Source: Cylindrospermum sp. NIES-4074 (GTDB lineage: Bacteria > Cyanobacteriota > Cyanobacteriia > Cyanobacteriales > Nostocaceae). Taken from it: a stretch of 64,000 nucleotides of DNA. Numbering within the stretch: the stretch's first letter is position 1; each line of letters starts with the position of its first letter. Shown here one piece after another: positions 54,443-64,000 of this stretch. Both the position numbers and the translations under genes were made by a program. Under the pieces are notes generated by a model. That model saw only the letters and a program-made list of their open reading frames with translations, did no database searches and was not told where the DNA came from. The stretch covers positions 1,194,725 through 1,258,724 of the forward strand of contig AP018269.1 of NCBI GenBank assembly GCA_003994795.1, given 5' to 3'.

Positions 54443-55076
54443 ACTTATTTTAAGTATTTAAAGCTTTAGCGAATCATATTCATAATTGCATTGCCAGAAG
54501 AAGTGGTAAAGTTTAAAGCTTTAAATAAGATTTACATATATCACATATTCACCAGGAAAATTTTGTTATGCTGGTCACAGTGTACAAAACATATTTAGTA
54601 CCAAAAACAACAAAGTATTTTCACTGAAAAAACCGCAACTTCATCAGGGAATTTTTTGTTTTGTATTCTTTAACTAATAACTGACTCTAGGTCATCGCTC
54701 CTACCTTTTTTTGCCGAAACTCCGATTCACTAAAGTTAGGAAAACAAGGTTAAGGTGGGATTTGATCAGGAAGCTTAGGGATATTTATTAGCTAAATTTA
54801 GCTTAACTCAAACAAATGTTTCGGATAATTGTTGGTATCATTAGGGTAAGAGTTAATCAAGATGGGTCACAAAGCCTACAAATTTAGCTCTAGCTAATAA
54901 AATACAACAAGAGTTTTTCACCAAATATTTTAGGTGTTTACAATTTGTACACGAAATTTTTTAAGAACTAAAATAAATCAGGTAGCTCACCAACAACTTG
55001 CTATCAGCATAAAAGCAACGGAAATCAGGGCTAAAAAAACCTAGTAATATCAGTAGTAGACTTAAACATTAGGGTA
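54443..55076. other. Intergenic region upstream of cobS
   Basis: About 630 bp, strongly A+T-rich. Apart from the paired palindromes at 54455-54527 I see no gene or known element. Confidence 0.4.
54455..54527. promoter_or_regulatory. Paired palindromes upstream of cobS
   Basis: TATTTAAAGCTTTA (54455-54468) and its exact complement (54514-54527), each containing the palindrome TAAAGCTTTA, start 13 bp before the cobS ATG. They could be a double operator or a hairpin in the leader. Binding protein unknown. Confidence 0.4.
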
Positions 55077-55412
55077 ATGGTCAAGAACTACAATATAGCT
55101 AAACAAACTAGTAATTTCAGTTGGGATAATTTTTTAAGCCTGACAAAATACAAGCAAGCTCGCTATGATTGTAAAATCAAAACTATAGATAGGATTTTGC
55201 TTAGTTATCAAAGGTATTTTCACTGCGGATACATTCGAGAAAATTTAACTTTAAATGTTCATGAGTGGGAATGCCTTGACAGTGCTACACATCTCAATAC
55301 AGCTACTAATATAATAGTGCTGTTTGCTAAATTTAAAATACCGATGGAAGGTCGGAAATCTACGCCCGAACAGCCAGTTGCAAGACTGGGTATCAACTGC
55401 GTTAGTAGTTGA
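55077..55412 (+). CDS. Doubtful hypothetical protein
   Basis: A 111-codon frame (MVKNYNIAKQTSNFSWDNFL...) with no recognisable domain. Its last 25 codons read through a repeat-like stretch (GRKSTPEQPVARLGINCVSS), so the frame may be fortuitous. AGGG just upstream of the ATG is the only support. Confidence 0.25.
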   Translation: MVKNYNIAKQTSNFSWDNFLSLTKYKQARYDCKIKTIDRILLSYQRYFHCGYIRENLTLNVHEWECLDSATHLNTATNIIVLFAKFKIPMEGRKSTPEQPVARLGINCVSS

Positions 55413-55576
55413 GGTCGGGAAACCCTGATGGTCGCAAATTACAGCGAAACTAAGGGTACTTCACTAGACGGTCGCCCTACAAAATTGATATTTTGGAAAT
55501 GTAGGGAGTTAACAAGCTGTGCAATTGACTGTTTAGCTGTGTTGTCACTCACCTTCCCTCAAACGCTATTTTCCCT

Positions 55577-56029
55577 ATGAGTCACCATCTACCCGACACC
55601 AGTATACCTGCTCCGTGTGTTGTCAACACGGGCATAATTGTGAATAAGCTCGACATGCGGCGATTGCTGACTGATTTAGGTCGAGTCCACTACATCTACA
55701 CCCTAGAAGACAAGTTACTGAGTGAGGGTGAAGGGGATGTGATGGAAGTGTTTGCTAATCCGCAAAGGTCTACCCTTGTCGCTAACAATGCACTGTATTT
55801 GAATGTTCATAGTTTTGATTACTTAGAACTAAAACAGTCACCGCAACAAGAAACTTACTTGGATCTGATGCAAGAAGGAATGTGTTTAAGGCTGATACCA
55901 CTTTCAACGCCTCTGCAAGAACGACGCGATCGCCACTTGAACGTCAGCGCCATAGAAGCGATGATGGAGCAAGTATTCTCAGCCAGATGGGATGCAGAAA
56001 TTGACGATGACTGTTCCGATTCCTTCTGA
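55577..56029 (+). CDS. Conserved hypothetical protein
   Basis: 150 residues, soluble, no signal peptide. A central alpha/beta part (RVHYIYTLEDKLLSEGEGDV, STLVANNALYLNVHSFDYLE) and an acidic C-terminus (AEIDDDCSDSF). I do not recognise a family, but the codon use and composition are those of a real gene. It lies upstream of tgt on the same strand, about 250 bp away. Confidence 0.65.
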   Translation: MSHHLPDTSIPAPCVVNTGIIVNKLDMRRLLTDLGRVHYIYTLEDKLLSEGEGDVMEVFANPQRSTLVANNALYLNVHSFDYLELKQSPQQETYLDLMQEGMCLRLIPLSTPLQERRDRHLNVSAIEAMMEQVFSARWDAEIDDDCSDSF

Positions 56030-56248
56030 CTCGCAAATGATATACCATCTTCAGAGATAGTGAGTTGCGGGGTTTAACCCCTATAAATCACCGTTGAGCA
56101 AACTCCCGGATACCAATTTTAAATTTGGGATTGGGAATAGTCATCTGGGAAACAATACAACCTATCCTAATTTGGTCTTAAAACTAATTTTGAGATTCCC
56201 CACCAAAAACTGTAGGTAAGGCGGGGAAAAAGATAATCTGGTCTATAA

Positions 56249-57418
<1,170 letters not shown>

Positions 57419-57420
57419 GA

Positions 57421-57521
57421 GTGTGGGGAGTGTGGGGAGTGTGGGGAGTGTGGGGAGGGGGGATAAGTACCAATTACCCATTACCAATTACCCATTACCA
57501 ATTACCCATTACCAATTACCA
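57421..57521 (+). repeat. Tandem repeats between tgt and psbK
   Basis: Four copies of the 9-mer GTGTGGGGA (57421-57456) begin two bases after the tgt stop. After a short G-run come about four copies of the 14-mer TTACCAATTACCCA (57467-57521). The psbK promoter must lie between this and 57583. Confidence 0.85.
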
Positions 57522-57583
57522 AACCATGTTAAGATACTTCTCAATTATGAAAGCTGTGTTGGATTAGGTGGATTTTAACGAAC

Positions 57584-57721
57584 ATGGAAGCAGCACTTTT
57601 ATTAGCCAAACTGCCCGAAGCTTATCAAATCTTCGACCCCTTGGTAGACGTTCTCCCAGTTATTCCCGTTTTCTTCTTGTTGCTAGCTTTTGTTTGGCAA
57701 GCAGCTGTGGGGTTCAGATAA
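57584..57721 (+). CDS. psbK: Photosystem II reaction centre protein K
   Basis: 45 residues ([20 protein letters not shown], then one transmembrane helix [20 protein letters not shown]). The N-terminal leader before KLPEAY is normally cleaved. PsbK is a small subunit near CP43 in photosystem II. Too short for standard ORF thresholds, but the sequence is unmistakable. It follows tgt on the same strand. Confidence 0.96.
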
Positions 57722-57894
57722 GTTAATTTATTCTCATTCCTTGGACAGGTGTTTTATCTGTCCTATTTTTTTGCTCACGTAGTTTTTACATTTTTTAATA
57801 TTTTGCAATAAAATAATATAATTAAGTAAAATATTTTATTGAGCCTAGTTAACACAAAGCACAAGCCACACTCACATTCAGGGAGAGACCAGTT

Positions 57895-58191
57895 ATGGGT
57901 AACATCAAATTCGTTAAAGAAAATAAAGAAGTAGTGGCGGCAGATGGTGCTAATCTCCGACTCAAAGCTTTAGAAAATGGCATTGACATATATACCTTCT
58001 TTAGCAAGATGACTAATTGCGGCGGCTATGGTCAGTGTGCCACTTGCGTTGTTGAGGTAGTCGAAGGACTAGAAAATCTTTCCCCCCGGACAGACGTAGA
58101 GAACCGGAAATTTAAGAAAAAGCCCGAAAATTACCGCCTCGCCTGTCAAACTTTAGTGAATGGCCCAGTCAGTGTAGTCACAAAACCTTAA
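57895..58191 (+). CDS. 2Fe-2S ferredoxin-like protein
   Basis: 98 residues with the adrenodoxin-like cluster motif [11 protein letters not shown] and a fourth Cys in RLACQTL. The fold is that of a [2Fe-2S] ferredoxin, but the sequence differs from PetF and heterocyst FdxH. Lying between psbK and psbM, it may serve a photosynthetic or assembly function; this is inference from context. A GGGAGAG precedes the ATG. Confidence 0.9.
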   Translation: MGNIKFVKENKEVVAADGANLRLKALENGIDIYTFFSKMTNCGGYGQCATCVVEVVEGLENLSPRTDVENRKFKKKPENYRLACQTLVNGPVSVVTKP

Positions 58192-58308
58192 GTTTTTGGG
58201 TTTATCGGTGGTTAGCATCGGCGAAAGTAAAAAATTTGGGCTAACTGTGTCATCGATGATGCTATTCTAAAGTTGTTGACCGGAAATCTTTAGAGAGGCT
58301 TTCTTGCC

Positions 58309-58425
58309 ATGCAAGTTAATGACCTAGGGTTCGTAGCGAGCATTTTGTTCGTACTTGTTCCCGCTGTGTTTTTAATAATTCTTTACATCCAAACAGCTAG
58401 CCGCCAAGGTGGAAAAGATAGTTAA
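58309..58425 (+). CDS. psbM: Photosystem II reaction centre protein M
   Basis: 38 residues: [20 protein letters not shown] with one transmembrane helix and a polar tail (RQGGKDS). PsbM sits at the photosystem II dimer interface. An AGAGAGG lies about 11 bases before the ATG. A factor-independent terminator follows at 58447. Confidence 0.96.
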   Translation: MQVNDLGFVASILFVLVPAVFLIILYIQTASRQGGKDS

Positions 58426-58446
58426 TAGTTTCTGTATACAATAAAG

Positions 58447-58475
58447 ACCCCTACATCAATGGTGCAGGGGTTTTT
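58447..58475 (+). terminator. Rho-independent terminator after psbM
   Basis: A G+C-rich stem ACCCCTACA / TGCAGGGGT (one mismatch) is followed by TTTTTGTTT. It ends the psbM transcript and separates it from the convergent stress-protein gene. Confidence 0.8.
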
Positions 58476-58507
58476 GTTTATCAACCGCTAATAACTCTAT
58501 TTTGACC

Positions 58508-59359
58508 TTAAGCAGCAGTCCGCGCCAATAACACTGGACAAGACGCATTGACTCGAACGTAGTCAGATAGAGAAGCACCGATGAGTCGGTCTATATCAAC
58601 GAAACTCTTAGCAATAGATGGACGACGATCTGGAGAACCTAGTAGTAATAAGTCTACATTGAATTCCTCTGCCAAGCGGCAAATTTGTTCGCCAGGTTTA
58701 CCAGTGCTGCGAATACAACGAGTAGGTACACCTTGTCTTTCGGCTGCTGCAACTGCATCTGCCAAAGCTGAATTTTTATCTGGCTTAATCTCAGTAGTTT
58801 CCGTTGCTTTGCCACCTAAATCTGGAACTACGTTAGCCAAAATTAACTGACCTTCCTGAACGCCTCGCAGTAAGAAGAGAGCCAAATTTAAACAGTTTTT
58901 TGCTGCTTCTGAATTGTCTATTGCCACCATCACGCGCTTAATTCTTTTGACATAAATGTCATCTTTAACCAGCAACATGGGGCGAGAAGATAATTGGAAA
59001 ACATACTGACTAACCGAGTTAGATAAAATCGATTGCAGCCGCTTCAGTCCCCGTGAACCCATAATAATCAAGTCAGCATCGATTTCGTCGGCTACTTGGC
59101 AAACTACATCTTTGGGGTCACCTTGCCGCAAAATAGAAGAAACCTGGCTAGGGTCTAAGTTCAAAGACTGAATAGCATTAGCCAGAATCTTACCACCTTC
59201 TTCCCACTTAGTTGTCATCGCCTCAGAGGTAGTTTGTCCAGGGACAACGTGCAAAACTGTAACTTTTGCAGATTGGATTGATGGCACTTCCTTCAACATT
59301 TTGAGCATTTCTTCTGCGTGTCCCAATCCAGAGACAGCCAGCAAAATTTTTTCTATCAT
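58508..59359 (-). CDS. Tandem universal stress protein
   Basis: 283 residues with two Usp domains (about 1-135 and 140-280). The first has the ATP-binding-type loop LIIMGSRGLKRLQSILSNSV; the second LLLLGSPDRRPSIAKSFVDI is degenerate at G-x-x-G-x-x-x-x-x-x-G-S. Tandem Usp proteins are common in cyanobacteria and respond to stress; the target is unknown. Confidence 0.88.
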   Translation of the reverse strand: MIEKILLAVSGLGHAEEMLKMLKEVPSIQSAKVTVLHVVPGQTTSEAMTTKWEEGGKILANAIQSLNLDPSQVSSILRQGDPKDVVCQVADEIDADLIIMGSRGLKRLQSILSNSVSQYVFQLSSRPMLLVKDDIYVKRIKRVMVAIDNSEAAKNCLNLALFLLRGVQEGQLILANVVPDLGGKATETTEIKPDKNSALADAVAAAERQGVPTRCIRSTGKPGEQICRLAEEFNVDLLLLGSPDRRPSIAKSFVDIDRLIGASLSDYVRVNASCPVLLARTAA

Positions 59360-60173
59360 CTTGCGTAATTGTTGTTAAGGTTTCTTGGGTTTGGGCTGCT
59401 AATACTTAGCTCTAGAATGGATGTTCTCCATTTTGCCTAACAACCTAGTCAGTAATTGGACACAACTAATTTTTATTCATTAGCAGTTTGTCATTAGCAC
59501 TGAAACTAATAACAGGGACAAAAGACTAATGAATATTTAAGTTTGTTTGCGCCTTGTTACTTAAAGCTTCAACTAGGCTTCTCTTAATTAAGCATACTAT
59601 CAATTTTGCCTGATCAACTTCACGAAAAATGATGTTAGTTATTATTTTTAATCTATGTTAATTAATTTTAATTAGAGTCTAGTTAAGTATTGCAAAGAAA
59701 CTGCCAAAAAATTTAGATAAATTATATCAGTTCTCTAACAGAGACAAAAAAAATTAAGGAAAATTATTATGTTAATATAGGTTATTCTGAATCAAGCCAA
59801 TTAAACGACGGATAAAGCTGGTAAGTAGATTTTAAATACCGTATTTTCACAGTTGACTATTGACTGCAAACTGTTAATTTTCAATGAAGCTTCGGCACTT
59901 TATCTTACTTATATGATGAGTAATATATAAAGTTTTGTAACTAAAAGAATTAATTTAAATGCGTTTGACTATTTATATTTGGGAGAAGCAAGGATGAAAA
60001 ATTAAAACCTGTTATGCCTACTGCTACCGTAATGAATACAGGCGAGGATTTAAACGTCGTCGGAAACAGTCTTCACTTTGTGACGCAAGGCGAACAATAT
60101 TGAATTGTTTAAAACTTTAGCTCTTTGAATGGGCAGACTATACCATAACTATCTGAATAGAAAAATTTAATTT
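59360..60173. other. Long A+T-rich intergenic region
   Basis: About 810 bp, divergent between the stress protein and CHAT genes. I see no gene of normal length. A 29-codon frame at 60014-60103 (MPTATVMNTGEDLNVVGNSL...) is noted as weak. The CHAT promoter should be near 60110-60170. Confidence 0.4.
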
Positions 60174-63100
60174 ATGCAACTGCGTTTAATTGCTGTAACT
60201 GTGCTGCTTGTGTTGGGTTCTCCATGCTACATTTTTTATCCTTCTCAAAAGGTTTTTGCACAAGCACCAACTCCAACATTTGAAGAAGCCATCACTGAGG
60301 GAGTTACGTTGAATAATCAGGGTGAATCTTTGGTTTATAAAGATTTAGTGGGTTTAGATGACTTGCAAGCAGGGTTAGAACTATTTCAGAAGGCGTTGAC
60401 TATTTTTAAAAAATACGGCGCTAAGGCAGGAGAGGGCAATAGTCTAGTAAATATTGGATATGTATATCTTCGTAAAGGGGAGTATCAAAAAGCGCTTGAT
60501 TTTTTTCAGCCAGCTTTAGCCATTCGCAGAACCACAAGCGATCGCACTCAGGAATGGATAGCTCTATCATATATCGCAGAAGCCTATGTGAATTTGGGTG
60601 ACTATACCAAGGCTTTGAATGCCTATCAACCAGCTTTAACTATTCTCAGAGAACTGAAAGCAGCTAATCCCAAAGACTCTAGTTACTCTACCAGTGAAAG
60701 CATTATGCTGGCTGATATTGGGGCGTTGCACTTTCGGTTAGGGCAGTATCAAAAGTCACTGGATTTTTATCAACAAAATTTGGTAATCTTGAAAGCGGGA
60801 GGCGATCGCATCGGCGGTGCCCAAACTTTGAATAATATTGGAGTAGTTTATGTTAACTTGGCTAACTATGCCCAGGCGTTAGATGCTTATCAACAGGCTT
60901 TAAATACTGTTCAAGATTTTTGCTATAAAGAAAAATTAACTTGCTTTTATGGTACAGAAGCAGCAATTTTAAATAACTTGGCAGGGGTTTATTTTAGCTT
61001 AGGTCAATCACAAAAAGCCTTACAATCAGCGGAAAAATCATCAACTATTTACAAAAAATTGCGTACTGCTGAGTACAAAGGGACAACCAAAAAAGAGATT
61101 GAATTACTTTACAGTGCTCTCGGTGAAAATTCCCAAGCTTTACAACAAGTTGCCAGTCGTGCTAATGTTGGTGATGCTTTTGGTAAAGACTCGTTTCAGT
61201 TCCAAGGCGAAGCGCTGAACTTTAATAATATTGGACAAATTTACTTTGGTTTGGGTAAATATGACCAAGCTTTAAACTTATATCAACAAGCTTTAGGCAT
61301 TTATAAAGATAACAAATATCAAGCGGGGGTGGCTGTAACTCTCAATCATATTGGACGTGTTTATAATAATTTAGGCAAATATGACCAAGCGATAGAGTTA
61401 AATCAGCAAGCGTTAGCTAATTATAGAGAAATAGGCGATCGCACTGGGGAAGGTGTAACAACTAGCAATCTGGGACAAATCTACCAGAAACAAAGTCAGT
61501 ACGACAAGGCTTTGGGACTTTATCAGCAAGCTTTAGCGATGCATCGAGAAGTTAGCGATCAAGTCAGTGAAGCTGCAACTCTGAAGTTTTTGGGAGATGT
61601 GCTATCTGCACAAAATCAGCCACAATTAGCGATCGCATTTTACAAACAATCAGTCAATCAAACGGAGACAATTCGCCAAAGTCTGCGCGCTGTACCTGCT
61701 GACATTCAACAATCTTACACCGAAACCGTTGCCGAAAGATATCGCCGACTAGCTGACTTATTACTCAAACAAAATCGTCCAGCAGAAGCGCAACAAGTTC
61801 TAGATTTGCTAAAAATCCAAGAAATGCATGATTTTATTGGTAATAGACGGGGAAAACCTGAGCAAGCACGAGTTAACGCCCCTGTCAAGAATTCTAGCGG
61901 GACTAGAGGTGGAACCCCGCAACCACAGACATTACAGCTGCAACCCCAAGAGCAACAGATATCCCAAAAGTATAACGCCATTCAAGATAAAGCGATCGCC
62001 TTTGGTGTAGAACTGACAAATCTGCGAAAAATCTCCCCAAAAACCCGCACATCTGCACAAGAAAAGCGCATTGCTGAATTGGTGAAACTTGAGCAGGAAA
62101 GCACTGCTGAATTTAATAAATTTATCAAAAGTCCCTCTGTTGTCGCGCTGGTGCAGCAATTATCTGCCACATCAGGACAGGAGAATTTGAGTTTACGCCA
62201 ATTAAACTCTTTAAGAACTAATTTACGCCAATTAAATCAAAAAGCAGTATTACTTTATCCGTTAGTTTTAGATGATAGATTAGAGTTAGTTGTAGTTACT
62301 GCTGATGCACCACCCATTCATCGTACAGTACCAGTTAAAAAAGAAGATTTAGATAAAGCGATTGTAGAATTTAGACAAGCATTAACTTCTCCTTTAAAAG
62401 ACAGTCAACCTTCAGCGAATAAATTATATAACTGGCTAATCAAGCCAATAGAGAATGACCTAAAGCAAGCAGATGCTAAAATAATTCTTTATGCACCAGA
62501 TGGCAAATTAAGATATATTCCTTTAGCAGCATTGTATGATGGTAAAGATTGGTTAGTTCAGCGTTTTGTTATCAATAATATCACTGCTGCAAGTTTAACA
62601 AAATTAGAAAATCAATCTCAAAAATCTCTACAAACATTAGCTGCGGCTTTTACTAAAGGTGATTACTCAGTCAAAGTAGGAGAACGTCAAGAAGAATTTA
62701 GCGGGTTAGAGTTTGCCAAAAGTGAAGTAGAAAACTTAGCTAAAACACTCCCCGAAACCAAGATTTTATTAGATAAAGATTTCACACCCAAAATCACAAT
62801 TCCCCAAATGAACGATTATAAAATTGTGCATTTGGCAACTCACGGAATGCTTGTTAGTGGCGATCCTGAAGATTCATTTATTATATTTGGCGATGGGGAA
62901 CGTGTGACATTGCGAGATATAGAAAATTGGTCTTTGCCAAATGTCGATTTAGTAGTGTTGAGTGCTTGTCAAACTGCTTTAGGGAACAAATTAGGTAACG
63001 GGCAAGAAATTCTTGGTTTAGGATATCAGATTCAACTAACAGGAGCAAAAGCATCTGTAGCATCATTATGGTCTGTTTCTGATGGCGGAACCCAAGCTTT

Positions 63101-63254
63101 AATGAATGTGTTTTATACAGCATTAAAAGCGGGAAACACCACAAAATCTGAAGCTTTACAAAAAGCGCAAATCACCTTATTAACAAACAATAATCCTCAA
63201 TTTAACCATCCTTATTATTGGGCATCATTCATCTTGATTGGTAATGGGTTATAG
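60174..63254 (+). CDS. Secreted TPR-CHAT caspase-like protein
   Basis: 1026 residues: an N-terminal signal sequence (LIAVTVLLVLGSPCYIFYPS, cleavage near VFAQ), nine or so TPR units (about 60-490, e.g. AGVAVTLNHIGRVYNNLGKY), a coiled/helical linker (about 500-700), and a C-terminal CHAT domain (about 740-1024). The caspase-fold dyad is present: His in VHLATHGML and Cys in VVLSACQTALG. CHAT proteins of cyanobacteria are often of unknown function; some bacterial ones are proteases activated in defence or cell death. The signal sequence makes this one extracytoplasmic. Confidence 0.9.
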   Translation: MQLRLIAVTVLLVLGSPCYIFYPSQKVFAQAPTPTFEEAITEGVTLNNQGESLVYKDLVGLDDLQAGLELFQKALTIFKKYGAKAGEGNSLVNIGYVYLRKGEYQKALDFFQPALAIRRTTSDRTQEWIALSYIAEAYVNLGDYTKALNAYQPALTILRELKAANPKDSSYSTSESIMLADIGALHFRLGQYQKSLDFYQQNLVILKAGGDRIGGAQTLNNIGVVYVNLANYAQALDAYQQALNTVQDFCYKEKLTCFYGTEAAILNNLAGVYFSLGQSQKALQSAEKSSTIYKKLRTAEYKGTTKKEIELLYSALGENSQALQQVASRANVGDAFGKDSFQFQGEALNFNNIGQIYFGLGKYDQALNLYQQALGIYKDNKYQAGVAVTLNHIGRVYNNLGKYDQAIELNQQALANYREIGDRTGEGVTTSNLGQIYQKQSQYDKALGLYQQALAMHREVSDQVSEAATLKFLGDVLSAQNQPQLAIAFYKQSVNQTETIRQSLRAVPADIQQSYTETVAERYRRLADLLLKQNRPAEAQQVLDLLKIQEMHDFIGNRRGKPEQARVNAPVKNSSGTRGGTPQPQTLQLQPQEQQISQKYNAIQDKAIAFGVELTNLRKISPKTRTSAQEKRIAELVKLEQESTAEFNKFIKSPSVVALVQQLSATSGQENLSLRQLNSLRTNLRQLNQKAVLLYPLVLDDRLELVVVTADAPPIHRTVPVKKEDLDKAIVEFRQALTSPLKDSQPSANKLYNWLIKPIENDLKQADAKIILYAPDGKLRYIPLAALYDGKDWLVQRFVINNITAASLTKLENQSQKSLQTLAAAFTKGDYSVKVGERQEEFSGLEFAKSEVENLAKTLPETKILLDKDFTPKITIPQMNDYKIVHLATHGMLVSGDPEDSFIIFGDGERVTLRDIENWSLPNVDLVVLSACQTALGNKLGNGQEILGLGYQIQLTGAKASVASLWSVSDGGTQALMNVFYTALKAGNTTKSEALQKAQITLLTNNNPQFNHPYYWASFILIGNGL

Positions 63255-63269
63255 AGGAATGGGCTATTA

Positions 63270-63971
63270 TCAAGAACGCCCCAACCGCTGATTTATCTGA
63301 GCACGTACAGTTTCAGTATCATCAGGAATATTTTCGATGACAAAATCGAGGATTTGGTCTATTTCAGGTTCCTTGGCAAGCCAATCATCATAATTTTCAG
63401 GTGTAAAAAAAGCATATTCATCATAACCTGATTCTCCCTGAAAACGCATTTGCAGCATAGTATTGTGCAGCCAGAAACCTTGTTTTTCCTCCAAACTCAT
63501 TTGGGCATATTCTTCTTCCCACCAGTTTGAATTACGTTGTTTCTCTGCTTGTCTTTCTAAATATTTATCTAGCAGATTTGGTGATGGTTCAGGAGCAAAA
63601 GGGGTGCTTTCACCAGTAGACTTTACTTTGCCATTTGCTATTTCAATTAATGTTTCATGCAGAGTTTCTTGCCCGGTTGGTAAATCAACTGTGCGTCTAC
63701 TGGTTAACTGTAAACCATGTTCTTCATCAACAATAGTTCTTTCCCATCCCTCTATAGATGAAAGTCTAGCTTGTGGTGAAATAATCAATCCTGTGTTTGG
63801 GTCAATGAGAGTGTAATAGGAATTAGTATCTGTGGGATAGTCGGTACTTATTTCCATAACGACTAGATACCCAGTTTCATAATCTAAAAATTGCTTAATA
63901 ATTTTCCGATCAGGTGTAGGGATAATCTCAAAATTTGATTCTGAAGCAGACCGTCTATATTGAATTTCCAT
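63270..63971 (-). CDS. Conserved hypothetical protein
   Basis: 233 residues, soluble, acidic, with no recognised domain. The N-terminal part (SESNFEIIPTPDRKIIKQFL) is beta-rich and the C-terminal part helical (WWEEEYAQMSLEEKQGFWLH, IDQILDFVIENIPDDTETVR). It converges on the CHAT gene with 15 bp between the stops. No signal peptide. Confidence 0.65.
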   Translation of the reverse strand: MEIQYRRSASESNFEIIPTPDRKIIKQFLDYETGYLVVMEISTDYPTDTNSYYTLIDPNTGLIISPQARLSSIEGWERTIVDEEHGLQLTSRRTVDLPTGQETLHETLIEIANGKVKSTGESTPFAPEPSPNLLDKYLERQAEKQRNSNWWEEEYAQMSLEEKQGFWLHNTMLQMRFQGESGYDEYAFFTPENYDDWLAKEPEIDQILDFVIENIPDDTETVRAQINQRLGRS

Positions 63972-64000
63972 CTTCTTTTACCAATAGTTACTTATTGAAT

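Noticed and set aside
54443-54600. Cobalamin riboswitch upstream of cobS
   Set aside because: No B12-box-like conserved core or suitable G-rich helices; the region is A+T-rich with only the paired palindromes.

Overview
The window is a stretch of chromosome from a filamentous, probably heterocyst-forming cyanobacterium (Nostocales: Nostoc, Anabaena, Calothrix or a relative). Evidence: the photosystem II genes psbK and psbM; the NDH-1 maturation factor CRR6; DUF760, DUF3685 and DUF4058 proteins; dense HIP1 octamers (GCGATCGC); and heptamer tandem arrays of the short tandemly repeated repetitive (STRR) type known from heterocystous cyanobacteria. I saw no rRNA, tRNA, CRISPR array, intact insertion sequence or prophage.

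Layout. 1-2.5 kb: end of a flavin disulfide oxidoreductase, then a TIGR02587/TIGR02588 membrane-protein pair. 2.6-2.9 kb: MITE-like element. 3.2-8.6 kb: a receiver-DUF3685 protein divergent from a NACHT NTPase with pentapeptide repeats, then a PerR/FurC-like regulator. 9.2-17.9 kb: mostly housekeeping genes (CRR6, glycosyltransferase 9, ispD, scpB, DUF760, an HtrA-type protease, a LysM-M23 peptidase, a TPR protein, a cysteine hydrolase). 18.1-21.9 kb: accessory segment with a PEP-CTERM protein and a secreted protein of unknown function, bounded by inverted copies of one repeat, followed by a decayed Rpn/DUF4351-like gene. 22-26 kb: ispG, a C-terminal processing protease, DUF4058. 26.2-29.1 kb: an erythromycin-esterase-like protein, a hydrophilic small protein, CbpA and CbpM on one strand.

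29.3-41.3 kb is the most interesting part, a contiguous signalling island. It holds a five-domain response regulator (REC-wHTH-HPt-REC-REC), a giant PAS/GAF histidine kinase, two single-domain receivers, a LuxR-type HTH protein, a 1240-residue diguanylate cyclase and a small zinc-ribbon protein. The GAF domain of the kinase and both GAF domains of the cyclase carry the Cys-His or Cys-Tyr bilin-attachment signature of cyanobacteriochromes. Two of the three also have an upstream Asp-Pro-Cys cysteine exactly 28 residues earlier, as in DXCF-type blue/green sensors. I infer a light-responsive phosphorelay plus c-di-GMP system. Two 11-bp direct repeats of OmpR/PhoB geometry lie in front of two genes of the island.

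41.5-53.5 kb: KDPG aldolase, two tandem L,D-transpeptidases, a UvsE-Hsp70 operon, an unknown polytopic membrane protein, a histidine kinase, a GNAT acetyltransferase, ComF and a secreted PPC-domain protein. 53.7-64 kb: cobS, tgt-psbK, a 2Fe-2S ferredoxin, psbM, a tandem universal stress protein, a secreted TPR-CHAT protein and an unknown protein.

The intergenic DNA is rich in small non-autonomous repeats: at least six inverted-repeat elements, a 131-bp tandem duplication, and heptamer arrays that repeatedly begin at or just after the stop codon of a plus-strand gene.
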